Positions 1-12,100 of a stretch of DNA of 64,000 nucleotides are shown in pieces. The stretch's first letter is position 1; each line of letters begins with the position of its first letter. Source of the DNA: Gadus chalcogrammus. Its lineage: Eukaryota > Chordata > Actinopteri > Gadiformes > Gadidae. A program made the translations under genes and the position numbers. The stretch covers positions 6,353,979 through 6,417,978 of the forward strand of contig NC_079418.1 in NCBI RefSeq assembly GCF_026213295.1, written 5' to 3'. Under the pieces are notes generated by a model that did no database searches, had not been told where the DNA came from, and saw nothing but the letters and a program-made list of their open reading frames with translations.

Positions 1-73
1 CCGGGCGTGCGCCGGGGCGTCCGCGGGCGCCCTGGTGGCCGCGGTGCTCATCACGGCCCCCGACAAGGTGGAG
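1..73 (+). CDS. pnpla4: pnpla4 exon with GASAG nucleophile (5' end cut)
   Basis: Reads [21 protein letters not shown] in the frame starting at base 2 (base 11 for the first Ala quoted), then a GTAAAG donor at 74. It contains the patatin serine. Confidence 0.9.
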
Positions 74-150
74 GTAAAGGAACACATGGAGGACGAAGAG
101 CGTTAGATAAGGTTGTGTGTGTGTGTGTGTGTGTGCGCGCGCGCGTGCGT

Positions 151-186
<36 letters not shown>

Positions 187-246
187 AGTAGTCCCTCCCT
201 GTGTGTGCGTATGTGTCTGTGTGTGTCTGTCTGTGTGTGCCTACCC

Positions 247-282
<36 letters not shown>

Positions 283-1035
283 CACGTCTGTGCACAATGC
301 GTAACATAATTAAGTTGCACATTAAATATTTATGTTTATTACAATTGGATGAATGGAAGTATCTTTAGTAAGCCTACTATTTGATGTACCTCAGATTACA
401 TTTTACCGTTGCAGATAGTGCTGTAAAATTGCAGATACAGTTTACAGTTACAGATCCATGTTACAGTTACAAATCCGTTTAGAGTTACAGATCCGTATTA
501 CAGATCAGTTTTACAGTTAAAGATCCATGTAACAGTTTCATATCCGTTTTAGACTAACAGATCCGTTTTACTGTTACAGATTCATGTTACAGTAACAGAT
601 TCATTTTACAGTTACAGATCCGCCAGTTACAGATCTGTTTTATAGTTACAGAGCCGTATTAAAGTTACAGATCCATGTTACAGTAACACGTCCATGTTAC
701 AGTAATAGATCAATGTTAAAGTTACAAATCAATGTTAAAGTTACAGATCCATGTTACAGTAACAGGTCCATGTTACAGTAATAGATCAATGTTAAAGTTA
801 CAGATCCATGTTACAGTTACAGATCCCATTCATGGTTACAGATGAGGTTTTACAGTTACATATCAGTTTTATAGTTTAAGAACCGTTTTACAGCCCTCCC
901 TCTCTCACAGCACTGCAAAGACTTCACCTACAAGTTTGCGGCCGAAGTGCGAAGCCAGAAGCTGGGAGCCCTGACGCCGGGCTACGACTTCATGCTAGCT
1001 CTACGGTACAAACTGAATGTTACAAACGAAAAGAT

Positions 1036-1094
<59 letters not shown>

Positions 1095-2450
1095 CATTGG
1101 CTGATGAGGATCTGTCCCTCTTTCCTCCCCTCCGTCCAGGAGCGGGATGGAGGATGTCCTGCCGGGCGACGCCCACAAGGTGGCGGCTGACAGACTCTGG
1201 GTGTCCGTCACACACGCCAAGAGCGGGAAGAACAGCCTGGTGGGAGAGTTCAGCTCCAGGGACGAGCTGATTATGGTGTGGTTTCTCTCTCTCTGTCTCT
1301 CTCTCTCTCTGTCTGTCTCTCTTTCTCTCTTTGTCTCTCTCTCTTTGTCCATCTGTTGCTCCCCTCTCTCTCTCCCCCCTCTCTCTTTGTTTTTCTGTCT
1401 CCCCCAATCTCTCACCCCCCTCTCTCCCTTCCCCTCTCCCCCTCTCTGTCTCACCCTCTCCCTCTTTTGCTCGTCATTAAATGCTAACCTATCTGTGTGA
1501 ATGCTGATATCTCTCTCTCCCTCTCTCTCGTCATTAAATGATAACCTATCTGTCTGAACACTGATTGATATATATATATATATAGTATTACTAATATGAT
1601 TTCAGAAACTCTCAACTTTGACGAAGACAAACTAAGAATAACCTTTGATGTTAAGGTCTCTCTCTCTCTCTCCCTCTCTCTCTCTCCCTCCCATTTATTG
1701 ACTGAACTGATGAATCTCTTACCCAGGCGCTGCTGGCCAGCAGCTTCGTGCCAGTCTACGCCGGACTCCGCACCCTGGAGTTCCGCGGACAGGTAATAGG
1801 AACGCCGTGGGAATGACTGGGAATGCAAGCATGAAGATGACACATGCATGATAGGACTCAAAGAATGACCCTTTCTAAGACTCTCCCTCTCTCTCTCCTC
1901 TATCCCTCTCTGTCTCGCACGCTCTCTCTCTCCCCTCTACCCGACTCCCTCCCCCCCCCACTCTCCCTCCCTCCCCCAGAAGTATTATGACGGGGGCTTC
2001 AGCGACGGCCTCCCCCTCCTTCCCTCCGGCCGCACCCTCACCGTCTCCCCCTTCGCCGGGCAGGGCGTCAACGTGTGCCCCGCCCACACGGGACGGTCCC
2101 AACGCCACTTCCGGCATGCCAACATGAACATCCTGGTGAGAGAGAGAGAGAGAGAGAGAGAACCTCAACAAACTTTGCCATGACGACGGTGACGACCATA
2201 CCACGACTAACACCAAAACGAAACACGACGACCGACATTCTGACGCACGTTGACTCTCGGAAAAGCGGATCACGATCGCCTCTGACCACTTCCTCCTCTT
2301 CTGTCCCCCCCCCCTCAGCTCTCATTGGACAACATTGTGAGGCTGAACCAGGCCCTGTTCCCGCCCCCCCTCGCTCGGATGCGGTCGCTATGCCAACAGG
2401 GTGAGGAGGACACCCTCCGCTTCCTGAAGAAGGAGGGATGGCTGTACTAA
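1..2450 (+). CDS. pnpla4: PNPLA4-type patatin-like phospholipase, last six coding exons
   Basis: Patatin-domain lipid acyl hydrolase; PNPLA4 homologues act on triacylglycerol and retinyl esters. Coding exons are 1-73 (cut by the window edge), 911-1005, 1140-1275, 1727-1792, 1980-2135 and 2319-2450. All internal junctions are GT-AG and phases agree. About 218 codons are visible; the human protein has about 253 residues, so roughly 35 N-terminal residues lie outside. The first exon carries the nucleophile elbow GASAG (Gly-X-Ser-X-Gly), and exon 1980-2135 carries YDGG with the catalytic Asp of the Ser-Asp dyad. Other recognisable blocks are [20 protein letters not shown] and [10 protein letters not shown]. 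The protein ends in FLKKEGWLY and a TAA stop, close to the family C-terminus. It converges on the sulfatase gene at 3043-31611. The choice of PNPLA4 over PNPLA2/3/5 rests on the short C-terminus ending right after the patatin domain and on the STS neighbour. Confidence 0.9.
112..292. repeat. (GT)n/(GC)n microsatellite in pnpla4 intron
   Basis: Alternating GT with GCGC islands. It gives long spurious open frames on both strands. Confidence 0.97.
400..890. repeat. Degenerate minisatellite, GTTACAGATCCATGTTACA type
   Basis: More than 20 imperfect copies of a roughly 20-bp TTACAG/GATCC unit fill most of the intron between the first two visible pnpla4 exons. Confidence 0.9.
911..1005 (+). CDS. 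pnpla4: pnpla4 exon (HCKDFTYKF...TPGYDFM)
   Basis: Starts after a CTCTCACAG acceptor and ends before a GTACAA donor. It leaves two bases of an Arg codon completed by the next exon. Confidence 0.88.
1038..1091. repeat. (AG)n microsatellite
   Basis: About 27 AG units between two pnpla4 exons. Confidence 0.97.
1140..1275 (+). CDS. pnpla4: pnpla4 exon ([13 protein letters not shown]...)
   Basis: CAG acceptor at 1137-1139 and GT donor at 1276. Contains [19 protein letters not shown], a recognisable patatin strand. It is flanked upstream by an (AG)n array and downstream by CT-rich repeats. Confidence 0.9.
1285..1475. repeat. CT-rich low-complexity tract
   Basis: Interrupted (CT)n and (C)n tracts in a pnpla4 intron. 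Similar CT tracts recur at 1509-1530, 1656-1692 and 1880-1975. Confidence 0.9.
1727..1792 (+). CDS. pnpla4: pnpla4 exon ([14 protein letters not shown])
   Basis: 66-bp exon, phase 0 at both ends. It follows TTACCCAG and precedes GTAATA. Confidence 0.9.
1980..2135 (+). CDS. pnpla4: pnpla4 exon with catalytic Asp (YDGG)
   Basis: 156-bp in-phase exon that opens [18 protein letters not shown]. The Asp of DGG is the second member of the patatin dyad. The donor is GTGAGA inside an (AG)n run. Confidence 0.9.
2319..2450 (+). CDS. pnpla4: pnpla4 terminal coding exon
   Basis: CCCTCAG acceptor, then [15 protein letters not shown] and a TAA stop at 2448-2450. The length after the patatin domain matches PNPLA4. 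Confidence 0.9.
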   Translation, partial: LSLDNIVRLNQALFPPPLARMRSLCQQGEEDTLRFLKKEGWLY

Positions 2451-2680
2451 CAAGCTAGCGTTAATGAGCTCAAAACTCCCTCATTACTAGAGACTCAAAC
2501 CGTTTGGGGGCATGGACAACCAGGGGGGCGCTGCTCAAGTGCCGATTGACCGATTTTTGGTCTTGATCCGGATCAAAGAGTGTGACGGACAGCTCAACGG
2601 ACCAATGGCTGGCCGGGGGCAGCAAACCTCAAACAGAATTGAGCGAACAGCACCTTAAAAAACTGAATGTAATTGATTAT

Positions 2681-2686
2681 AATAAA
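2681..2686 (+). other. Candidate polyadenylation signal AATAAA for pnpla4
   Basis: AATAAA lies 230 bp after the pnpla4 stop. The rest of 2451-2900 shows no other gene and is best read as 3' UTR and short intergenic DNA. Confidence 0.45.
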
Positions 2687-3011
2687 TGGAATATAATATT
2701 AATTCTTACCTTGTTTCAGACTCCTTTGTATCTGTGTGGGAAGGGAGTGCTTCTACCCCTGAGGCCATGTTTCTACAGTAACCCAGGAGGGACAAACGGC
2801 TCTACAGAGATTTTAAATGTATTTTAAAACAGAAGTGAACCCCCTTGCCAAGTGTTTTCCTTTTTCGACACCATAGGTAGAGTTTTAGGAAAGAGGGGGA
2901 AGGGTACCGATGAGAAACCGTGTGTATGAATGGGTGAATGAATGTGTGTATGAATGGGTGAATGAACTGCTCTCGTTTACACTATTGCCACAAAAACGTC
3001 ATATCCATCGT

Positions 3012-3017
3012 TTTATT
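3012..3017 (-). other. Candidate polyadenylation signal for sts
   Basis: The minus strand reads AATAAA about 25 bp after the proposed sts stop. The close position supports exon 10 as terminal. Confidence 0.5.
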
Positions 3018-3042
3018 TCAGTTATCGTTAAAACCACGTCAT

Positions 3043-3138
3043 TTAGCCCACGCTCCAGTCTGTGGCCTTCTGAACTCTGTGGCGTTCCTCCCGGCAGAAC
3101 AGACCGCCCCCGGAGCCCCCCCGGGCCGGGCAGGACGG
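3043..3138 (-). CDS. sts: sts exon 10: C-terminal tail
   Basis: Acceptor TTGTTGTGTGCAG, then [30 protein letters not shown] and a TAA stop at 3045-3043. The Cys-rich then basic tail after WLQ resembles the STS/ARSD C-terminus. Similarity is short, so this exon is less certain than the rest. Confidence 0.75.
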   Translation of the reverse strand, partial: PSCPARGGSGGGLFCREERHRVQKATDWSVG

Positions 3139-6100
3139 CTGCACACAACAAGATGGACGACGAGGTTAGTGGTCTGACTTTACTAACCAGGGGCTAATCA
3201 AAGCGCTTTACAATACTGCCAGACATTCACCTATTCACACGCACATTCAGACACACATGCCCCTTCCATTCACCCATTCATATACACATTCATCCATTCG
3301 TTAACACATTCATACACACATTCACCAGTTCATACACATATTCACACATTCATTCATATACACATTCACCTATTCATACACATATTCATTGACCCATTCA
3401 TACACAGGGTTTTTTCTAAACAAGGGAACAGGGGCGCTGCGCCCCGATACTCCCGGCGTGCGCCATCCTACCGAAATGCCGACTGAACCTGTCAGACTTG
3501 GATCTGTACTTACATGCTGCTGCACAACATACACTATTTCTCAAAACGATCTTTTCTCCGCGAAAATATCCCAACACCACCACCTGACAATGTGTCTGAT
3601 CCTCAAATAACTTATAATTACTCCAAAAATATTCCGATCCGAATTGGAGTTTCCCAGACCGAGTCGACATGCTAACGTTAAAGTTATTAGCAGCTAGCTA
3701 GCTAGCTACTATGTATTTGAATGGGTTTTTGGTCTAGGCGCTAAGATGCTAAGCAAGTATACAAGACCATTCCAGTTCTCTCTGCACAAAGCGGTTTCAA
3801 TGAACGACAGAAATAAACAAATGCTGAGTGTTGATCAAGAGTTTTGCGAGAGCAAAACGAACAGTCGAACAGTCGAACAGGGTTCCCTGTTCCCTGTTAC
3901 CAGGGAACCCGTAGCAGGGAACTAAATGGCAGCTGCACGGCCGAATTAGCCCAATAAAAGTGTAGTAACCCAGAGAACCAGCTACAACATAGTTTTCATC
4001 CAAACGAGCCATCTTTAGCGAACGGTGAATTGCATTGGCTTCTGCGAGCAGTCGGCTTTCAGCCGCGAGCTTAGGGACCGTCTGCAAAGTGCAAAACTGA
4101 ATTGCATTGGCTTCTACGAGCAATCGGCTTTCAGCCGCGAGCTTAGGGACCGTCTGCAAAGTGCAAAACTGAAAACGACAACAATAGTAACATTTCTATA
4201 GCGTCGCCATTATTGACTCTAGAGCCCCAAAACTTGTTCCATAGAGGCATGGCACAGGAGGTCTACCATGACTAACGCTACCCTGAACCACCTCCTCAGG
4301 ATCAGTATTGAGGGGCCTGCAATTGATCAATTTGATTTTGACAAGGCAGTGAGCCGTTGGGGCAGTCTCAGGAACAGACGGCTGCTGTTGTGATTTGTCC
4401 TACTTAATAAAAGTTTAGCCAATATTTTTGAAATTTGTCGTGTTTATTTACAGGGTAACGTTGTACAAGTCTACCAAAAGTTGATAGTATTTTAGTTTTT
4501 CAGGATGACCACAAGAGCTAGAATTTCTCTCTAAGATAGCCTCAGAATGTACCATTTAATCATTATTTTTTCAAAGGCTTCGCGCCGTGGAAGGGGGAGA
4601 CCCCCCTTCCACACCATCCCCCGCCTCGGCCGCGTTGCTCCCTCGGCTTTGCGCAGGGGTCTGCTCCCTGCTACTTTTTTTTTATAGAAAAACCCCTGAT
4701 ACACATATTCATTTACCCATTTATTCACACATGCAATCATTCACACACACATGCGACCATTCCTACACACATTCACACACATATTAATACACATATTCAC
4801 ACAACCAGTCATACAAGCAATCACCTATTCACACACCTATTAATTCACCCATTCATCAAACCATTCATTCACCTTCTCATACACACATTCACCTATTCAC
4901 ACCCATTCATACACACCTTAACCCATTCATTCACCCGCAGATTCCTTCACACATTCAACCATTCATTCACACAACCAGTCATACACGCAATCACATATTC
5001 ACTAACCTATCAATTCACCCATTCATCCAACCATTCATTCACCTTCTCATACACACATTCACCTATTCAGACCCATTCATACACACCTTAATCCATTCAT
5101 TCACCCACTCATATCCCCATTCACCCTTTCACCCACCTGCAGCCAGGGTTTCCAGAGGACGTGGCCCAGGGCCATCTGGTCGTCCGCCGGCTCCAGAGAG
5201 GCCAGGTGGCGCTCCACCGCCGCCGCCATCGCCGCCATGATGACGGCGAACCGCGGCTCCGTGGTGGGGGTGAGGGGCGTGGCCTCGGAGGGGTCGCGGG
5301 AGAGGTCGTAGAGCAGCGGGGGGTCGTGGTGGGTGACGTAGGGAGCGTGGCAGAGGCACACCAGGGTGTCGGTGCATGACTCGCCACCGGGGGGGGTGAA
5401 GACGGGTGTGAAGTAGAAGGCCTTCCAGGCCGCGTCCGCTGTGAGGGGGGGGGGAACGACAATCATTCACCCATTCATACACACATCATTCACACATTCA
5501 TACACACATCATTCACACATTCATAAACACATCATTCACACATTCATACACACATCATTCACACATTCATAAACACATCATTCACACATTCATACACATA
5601 TTCATTCACACATTCATAAACACATTCATATACATTCATACACATTTATTCACACATTCATACACGCATTCATAAACATATTCATTCACACATTCTTACA
5701 CATTCATTCACCAATTCATACACATATCATTCACACATTCATTCGCACATTCATACACACATTCACCCATTCATACACCCATTCACCCACTCATACACCC
5801 ATTCACCCATTCATACACACATTCATACAAATTAATTGTCACACGTGGAAATTACGAGTTTCAAGATCTGTACCATTGAAGACGTCTCTAGTTCCCCATG
5901 GGCCTTGAACGCAGCGCGGCCTTAAAGGCGCAGACTCACAGTTTGGCGGGTGCCAGCGGACGGCGTTGAGGTGGGCGTTGCAGTAGTGAAAGAGGAACTC
6001 GTGGCTAGACCGCGTCGCCCGACCCAGCAACAGCGGCATGAGGTCGTGGCCGTCCAGCTGCCTGCCGGTAGAACATGATGGAGGAGGTTAACAGACTGAA

Positions 6101-9100
6101 TTAATGGGTGAATGTGTGTATGAATGTGTGCGTTCATACCGCAGATTTCTAGCCAGTGGTCCACTCAAACACACCCATATATACACGTCCACCCAATCAT
6201 ACACACATATTCATACACAGTGGCGGCTGGTGAATTTTATTATAGGGGGGGCAGAAAGTTTGTAAACCAAACCCCTGTAGGGGGGTCTGGGGCCCTCCTC
6301 CCCCCGAAGATTTGTTTGTGTTTTTCATATAAAAACAAAGCATTAAAGACAAAATAGAACATTTGCCCCTAAAGACAAAATAGAACATTTCCTTACAAAG
6401 ACGAATGGAGCCAGGGAACTAAGTTTTGACTTAATTTATTTGCCTTGTAGAATTCAGCAAGATTAAAAGTGCAAATACATCAATAATAATTGGGAATTAC
6501 CGGTATACACAAGTTAACATTCTCTCTCTCTGTCTCTATCTGTATTAGGGCCCGAACGATATTGAAATTTGAGTGCCGATGCCGATTATTTTCAGAGAAA
6601 AATTACGATTACGATTTAATCGGCCGATTAAAAAAAAAAAAAAAAAAAAAGCATATAAAACGTAGTTTTTGATACCTTAAATATACTTTAAACACTTTTG
6701 ACGAATATGTGAATTGAATGCAGAACCTTTGAGTGTTTTAGAATACATTTACAGTCAAAAATGAGTGTAATTTAAAATGTAAAATAAATAACTAACTCCC
6801 AATGTGCTGCGCTCGTGAGCAGTGACTAACACGTGCGTGCTGAGCAGTATGGTCTCACCGTTAGAGTCTACAGTATAACAAATTAACATGGCCTGGGACC
6901 TAAAGAAAAACAGGCACAACATGCTCAAACAACGCGTCTTGTGTACATTGGTGAGGTGAGCGCGCAGCTGCCTGAGCGAGCGTGCTTTCATGTTGTACGG
7001 TAAAATTCAATCTCCTCTTTTTTACTCCAGCTAAAGTTGTTAGTTAGCTAGGCGAGTAGGAGCGCAATCTGCAGGATACTAAGCGCAATAACATTTCAAA
7101 AAAAAAAAGAAAAAAAAAAAAAGAAAAATCGGTTGTAATCAGCGTCTTTTTGGCAGATGTCGATTATTTTCAAAAAGGCTATAATCGGCCGATTAAATCG
7201 GCAGGCCGATGAATCGGTCGGGCCCTAATCTGTATGTGTGTTTGTGAGAGAGTGAGAGTGAGAGAATGTGATTCTAAAAGGGGTGAGTGTGTTACGGACA
7301 ATCTATTGTGTTGGTAACTTCACTCATAAATCTATCTACAGTTAAGTATGCATTTAGACAAATACGATAAAATATCAATATAATATGTGCAACCTTTTAT
7401 GTGTGGTTGTTCAAGACACACTGAAGGCATGATGCCACCATAGGTTTGCAGAGAACTATACAATATTGTTACTAGGGATGGGCCGATAGTCGATTCTATC
7501 GACTATCGACGATAGATGGATTCCATCGTCGATCGTCTCAAGTAGCCGATAAAAAGGCGATAAGTATATTTTAATAATATTTTTTTATTTTTTTTATTTT
7601 ATTTTTTAAAGCGCTTTTTTTCAACTTAAAAAGCCCCGCAAATTGTAATTGAAATTAACTGGCACCGGTGGAAAACATACTATGTAGCGCTGACCTGCCG
7701 TATTCACTCACTGCTGCGAGAGGAGAGGGGAGGGGCTCGAAACCTACCGGTCTGCTCGCACGGCGAAATGACATCACACCCCGCTGCACCATTTCCGGGT
7801 CACAGCTGTGGTACATGAGCTGTGTTCGAAATCGTTCCCTATTCACTCACTCACTATTCCCTATAGTGTTCATGATATAGTGCACTACATAGGGAATGTA
7901 CAAACGAGAATTCGGACACTACGCTGAACATTTCTAAACGTAATTTGCGTCAGTAAATGCGCCGGGTGTGACGCAGACAGATGCGCCCAGATTGTGTAAA
8001 CAAACCGGGCACTCTAGAGGAAAGCTGGAGGTTGTATTGATGTTGAATGTTACATTTCCTTGAACAAGGTTTTTCTTATTAATTTTGAATGTTTCATTTT
8101 CTTGTTAAATCCCAAATAAATTGTTGATATTTCTAAACGAAAGCCGGAGACTCCATCATTAAATGTAGTCGTTTTCGCCGCTTGCGTACCGCGGGAAGTA
8201 GGGGTGCTGGGGGTGCTGCAGCATTCCGGTTATGTGTTTATACTTGTGACAGGGCGAACAGGCGGCCGACGCGCAGCGGAGGTGTCTTGCTTCACCCTGA
8301 AGGGGCTTATTTTAGATAATGACCGGCGACGTTCTATACTACATCATCCCGCTTATTACAAGGCTACTTGCCAAGACGAAAAAATAACTTCACATGGTGT
8401 GTCTTTTTACAATTTATTCGTTAGCAGCATTCATAGTGTTGATCAGCAGAGAAATAGTCCTTCCCTGTCTTATCACAGAAAACGATCATTTCTAAAAACT
8501 CCGGCCAAAGTGGAGATTTCTGAAAACGCCGGTTATGTGTTGTCGTGTCAACGGGGAGAAACGGGATTTTAGGTTCTGAAGCGTCACATGCACCAGGAAA
8601 TGCTTAACGTCATGTGAGCGCCCGCTGTACCGTATTGGTCCGAATATAAACACAAACCCCATTGTAAGACGACCTATATTTGGAAAAAAGATTTGAAGAC
8701 CAGATCTTGTTTTTATAAATAAATAAATTGTATTCATTGAAATAATATACAAAAACAAAAAGGCTTGGAATAAAACACTGGATTGCCACTAAATAGTAGT
8801 GCAAATAGGCCGTACTGATGTGTACACCAAAGACTATTCCTGACACTCCTCTGCCCCGCTGTGTTCGCTCTGGCTGTGGTCGCTCCGCACTGTTTCGGCC
8901 CTTGGCAAAGCGAGTCATCCTCGCTGCTGTCCAAGGCATTTTGAGACGCACTGTTGAGCATTAAATATATCCATTTATTTAATGCTCATATGACCTAGTG
9001 CTGAAAAAAAGTTATATGAAAAAGTGTGAGGGGAGCGGTGGTGCGCTAAACTTGTTCTGCGAGAAGCTGGATGTGAACCATGGTGTGAACACAACGATCG

Positions 9101-12100
9101 ATTTTCGACTGTGCGCGCATGCACTGGTGTAATTGAGCTGCGCTGCTATATTTCTTTTTTATCAATGTAGCAAGTTGCGAGTCTAGTGCAGGCTGAGTTT
9201 TTTTTTTTTTCAGCACCCCCTGCTGAGAATACGTTCCCGCGGCTATCCTTGCGGTTATTGAGCTTCTTCTTCTCCTCCGGAAAAACACGACTGCATTGCA
9301 TTGTGGTATATGGGAGTAACACGTAGGGAACATCATATGTACACTCACATTTTGGGTATTTTAAGTGCACTATATAGGGCATGAAATTAACCAGTGAGAA
9401 TTCGAACAACACTACAAAATAGCGAGCACCCTATATAGTGCACTATATCCGTGATAGGGAACGATTTCGAACACAGCTACGAGCTGTGTGTCATCAGCGT
9501 GTGTCATCATGACAGCGCCGCTGGCGCCGACGCATCGAAACTTAAATCAGCGGAGGCTCACGGCTCACGCTGGTCCAAGGGGAAGACCTCGTATTTGTTT
9601 TTAAGAAAAAAATTGAAAAATAAAAACGCGTTTTTTTCAAAGTGATAAATTATTATAAATAATTAATATTATAAAATTATTATAAAGATGACCCCCCCAT
9701 AGTATCAACTATCGGCGATCGCTAGGGGGCGCTATCGGACGATGGAAGCTTGTAGACGATTGCCCAACCCTAATTGTTACGTATTTTAAAGGCACCCAGT
9801 GCAACTTTATGTAAACATTCAATGAAAAATAAACATTCAATTTCTAGTCTTTTTTACACGTAGTAAGTTTAAATAACTCCATACCATTACATATCGACAT
9901 TCAAGGAGCAAAGATGAGACCTCGCTGTGTGGTGAGAACTGATAGAAAATCGTAAACAACAACAATCGTCGGTGGGGAGAAGCCATTTTTCCATTGACTG
10001 GAAGCCTGCTTTATTTATTGTAGGTTACAAAAAATAAAGAAAATGGCGGCATTGTTGTTGTTATCGATTTTCTATCAGTTCTCACCACACAACGACGTCT
10101 CATCTTTGCTGCTTGAATGTCGGTATGTATTGGTATGGAGTTATTGAAACTTACTACGTGTAAAAAATACTAGAAATTGAATGTTTATTTTTAAGCCTCG
10201 AAAGTTGCACTGGGTGCCTTTAAGAACCTGAGCTGCCCCCACATAGCCCCTAGGAAGCAGGACCAAACATATAAGCCGTAAATACTATACATAGCCACAA
10301 GGGGAGCAGGACCTTACTGAAGGATGCAATAACGGCTCCATCCACAGAATGCTGCACCACAGACAAGTGAGGAAGCCGAGGGTAACGTCACACCGGCTCC
10401 GCCCACTTCACACAGGCCATGTGGATCCGACCATAATAGTCAACAGTAAACTAAAACTCGTCAGAATCTTCTAGCTGCTACCAGACAAAGGGTTAATGTT
10501 TTTGATCAGCTGGGAGACGCTCAGCACGTGTTCAACACGCTTCCACCTCCTTTTCCTCCGTAGTTACCATACAACAAATAAAGTGTGTTAAAAGCTATCC
10601 TGGATTGGAACCCTTTCTTGGAAGAACTCTGCAATATACACACCGAAGGCATGATGCCACCATAGGTTTGCAGAGAACTATATACAATATACACACTGAA
10701 GGCATGATGCCACCATAGGTTCGCAGAGAACTATATACAATATGCACACTGAAGGCATGATGCCACCATAGGTTTGCAGAGAACTATATACAATATACAC
10801 ACTGAAGGCATGATGCCACCATAGGTTTGCAGAGAACTATATACAATATATTTCATTTCCAATTTTTCTGAATTGGGTCGTCGACTAAAAGGAACTTCTT
10901 TGAGAGACGAAACGGAATTGCGCACGTTTGCTGCCATGTTGAAATCAGTAAGTGACTTGATCGAAGATATGCCTTCGTGGTCTTTGCTCAGTTACGTATG
11001 ACGCAAGCACGTTAGGGCGAGTCCCAAATCCCCATTGAAAATGCATTGAAGGCTAACATTAGAGTCAACGGAGAAGGCTTGGGCGATTTTCCACGTCGAT
11101 GAATTCGCCCATAGAGGCGGGACCATTTGAAACGCGACTTGAATCTGACGATTCTGATTGGACAATGACAGATAATAGAATAATAATAGTCTAGAACACT
11201 GAAAACTACTTTTGCCGTGTAGAATAATAAAAAAAAAATAATCCTCTTTCTCCCAGTTTGTAGTGCGTCGCCCAAATCGCCCCTATACACCATCCACCCC
11301 TGTTCATACACCCATTCACACACATACACCCATACAAACACACAATCACACATTCACCCATGCATACACATTCACACATTCATACACACATTTACCCATT
11401 CATAAACATTCACCCATTCATAAACACATTCACCCATTCATACACACATTCACCCATGCATACACAGATTAACACATCCTTACTCACATTCAACCAATCA
11501 TCCACCTAGCGGGGTCTGACCTGTCATGTGGCAGGGGCGCCCCCATCAGCGTGGTCAGGGTGGGGAGCAGGTCCATGTGGGAGGTGGGCTGGTCCACCAC
11601 CCGCCCCCGGGGGAGCAGCCCAGGCAGGCTGAGGATCCCCGGGACCCGGATCCCCCCCTCCCAGTTAGTGGATTTACCCGCTAGGGGGGAGAAGGGTGGT
11701 GCTTAGGTTAATGAGGGAGGGAGGGGTGGAAGGAGGGAGGGAGGGAGGGAGGGGGTGAGAGGTGAGTAAGGGAGAGAGTGAATGAGTGACTGAGTAAGTG
11801 AGTAACACCGGGATTCCACCGGACGCGTTACGGCAACGTTACGGCTGCGGCACGTCTTGGCCGCGACTTTGCCCTGCTTGCATTTCCACCGGGCGCGTTA
11901 CGGCAGCGCAACGCTGCCTTGCGAGCCAGCCGTATTCACGCGAGATCACGAGATCCCGCGATAATCCTAAACCTAATGTACTCACCTTCCACTCCCAAAA
12001 CTACTGCAATTAAATGCCAGGCTTTGTCCTTTCTGACATTGTTCTTATAAAAAGGATGATTTGAGACCCTTTGATTGATTGACTGCTGACCTGGTGCCAC

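Larger units (their letters stand above)
3409..4700 (+). mobile_element. Internally deleted hAT-type element
   Basis: The ends are inverted (CAGGGTTTTTTCTA at the left; the complement of the right end starts CAGGGGTTTTTCTA). The surrounding minisatellite hides any target duplication. The inside keeps the last 41 codons of a hAT-like transposase (4268-4393) plus a 72-bp tandem duplication. Confidence 0.65.
7473..9772. mobile_element. hAT element carrying nested insertions, 2300 bp
   Basis: Ends TAGGGATGGGC and inverted GCCCAACCCTA. Perfect 8-bp target duplication ATTGTTAC (7465-7472, 9773-9780). The body is mostly another MITE (7818-9478). No transposase is left. Confidence 0.9.

Noticed and set aside
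7..320. Long open frames on both strands in the first 320 bases
   Set aside because: Created by (GT)n repeats. The real coding is the pnpla4 exon ending at 73, in another frame.
982..1500. Overlapping Arg/Glu- and Ser/Leu-rich frames
   Set aside because: Translations of (AG)n and (CT)n tracts around pnpla4 exons.
5161..5379. Plus-strand 72-codon frame
   Set aside because: Antisense shadow of sts exon 9.
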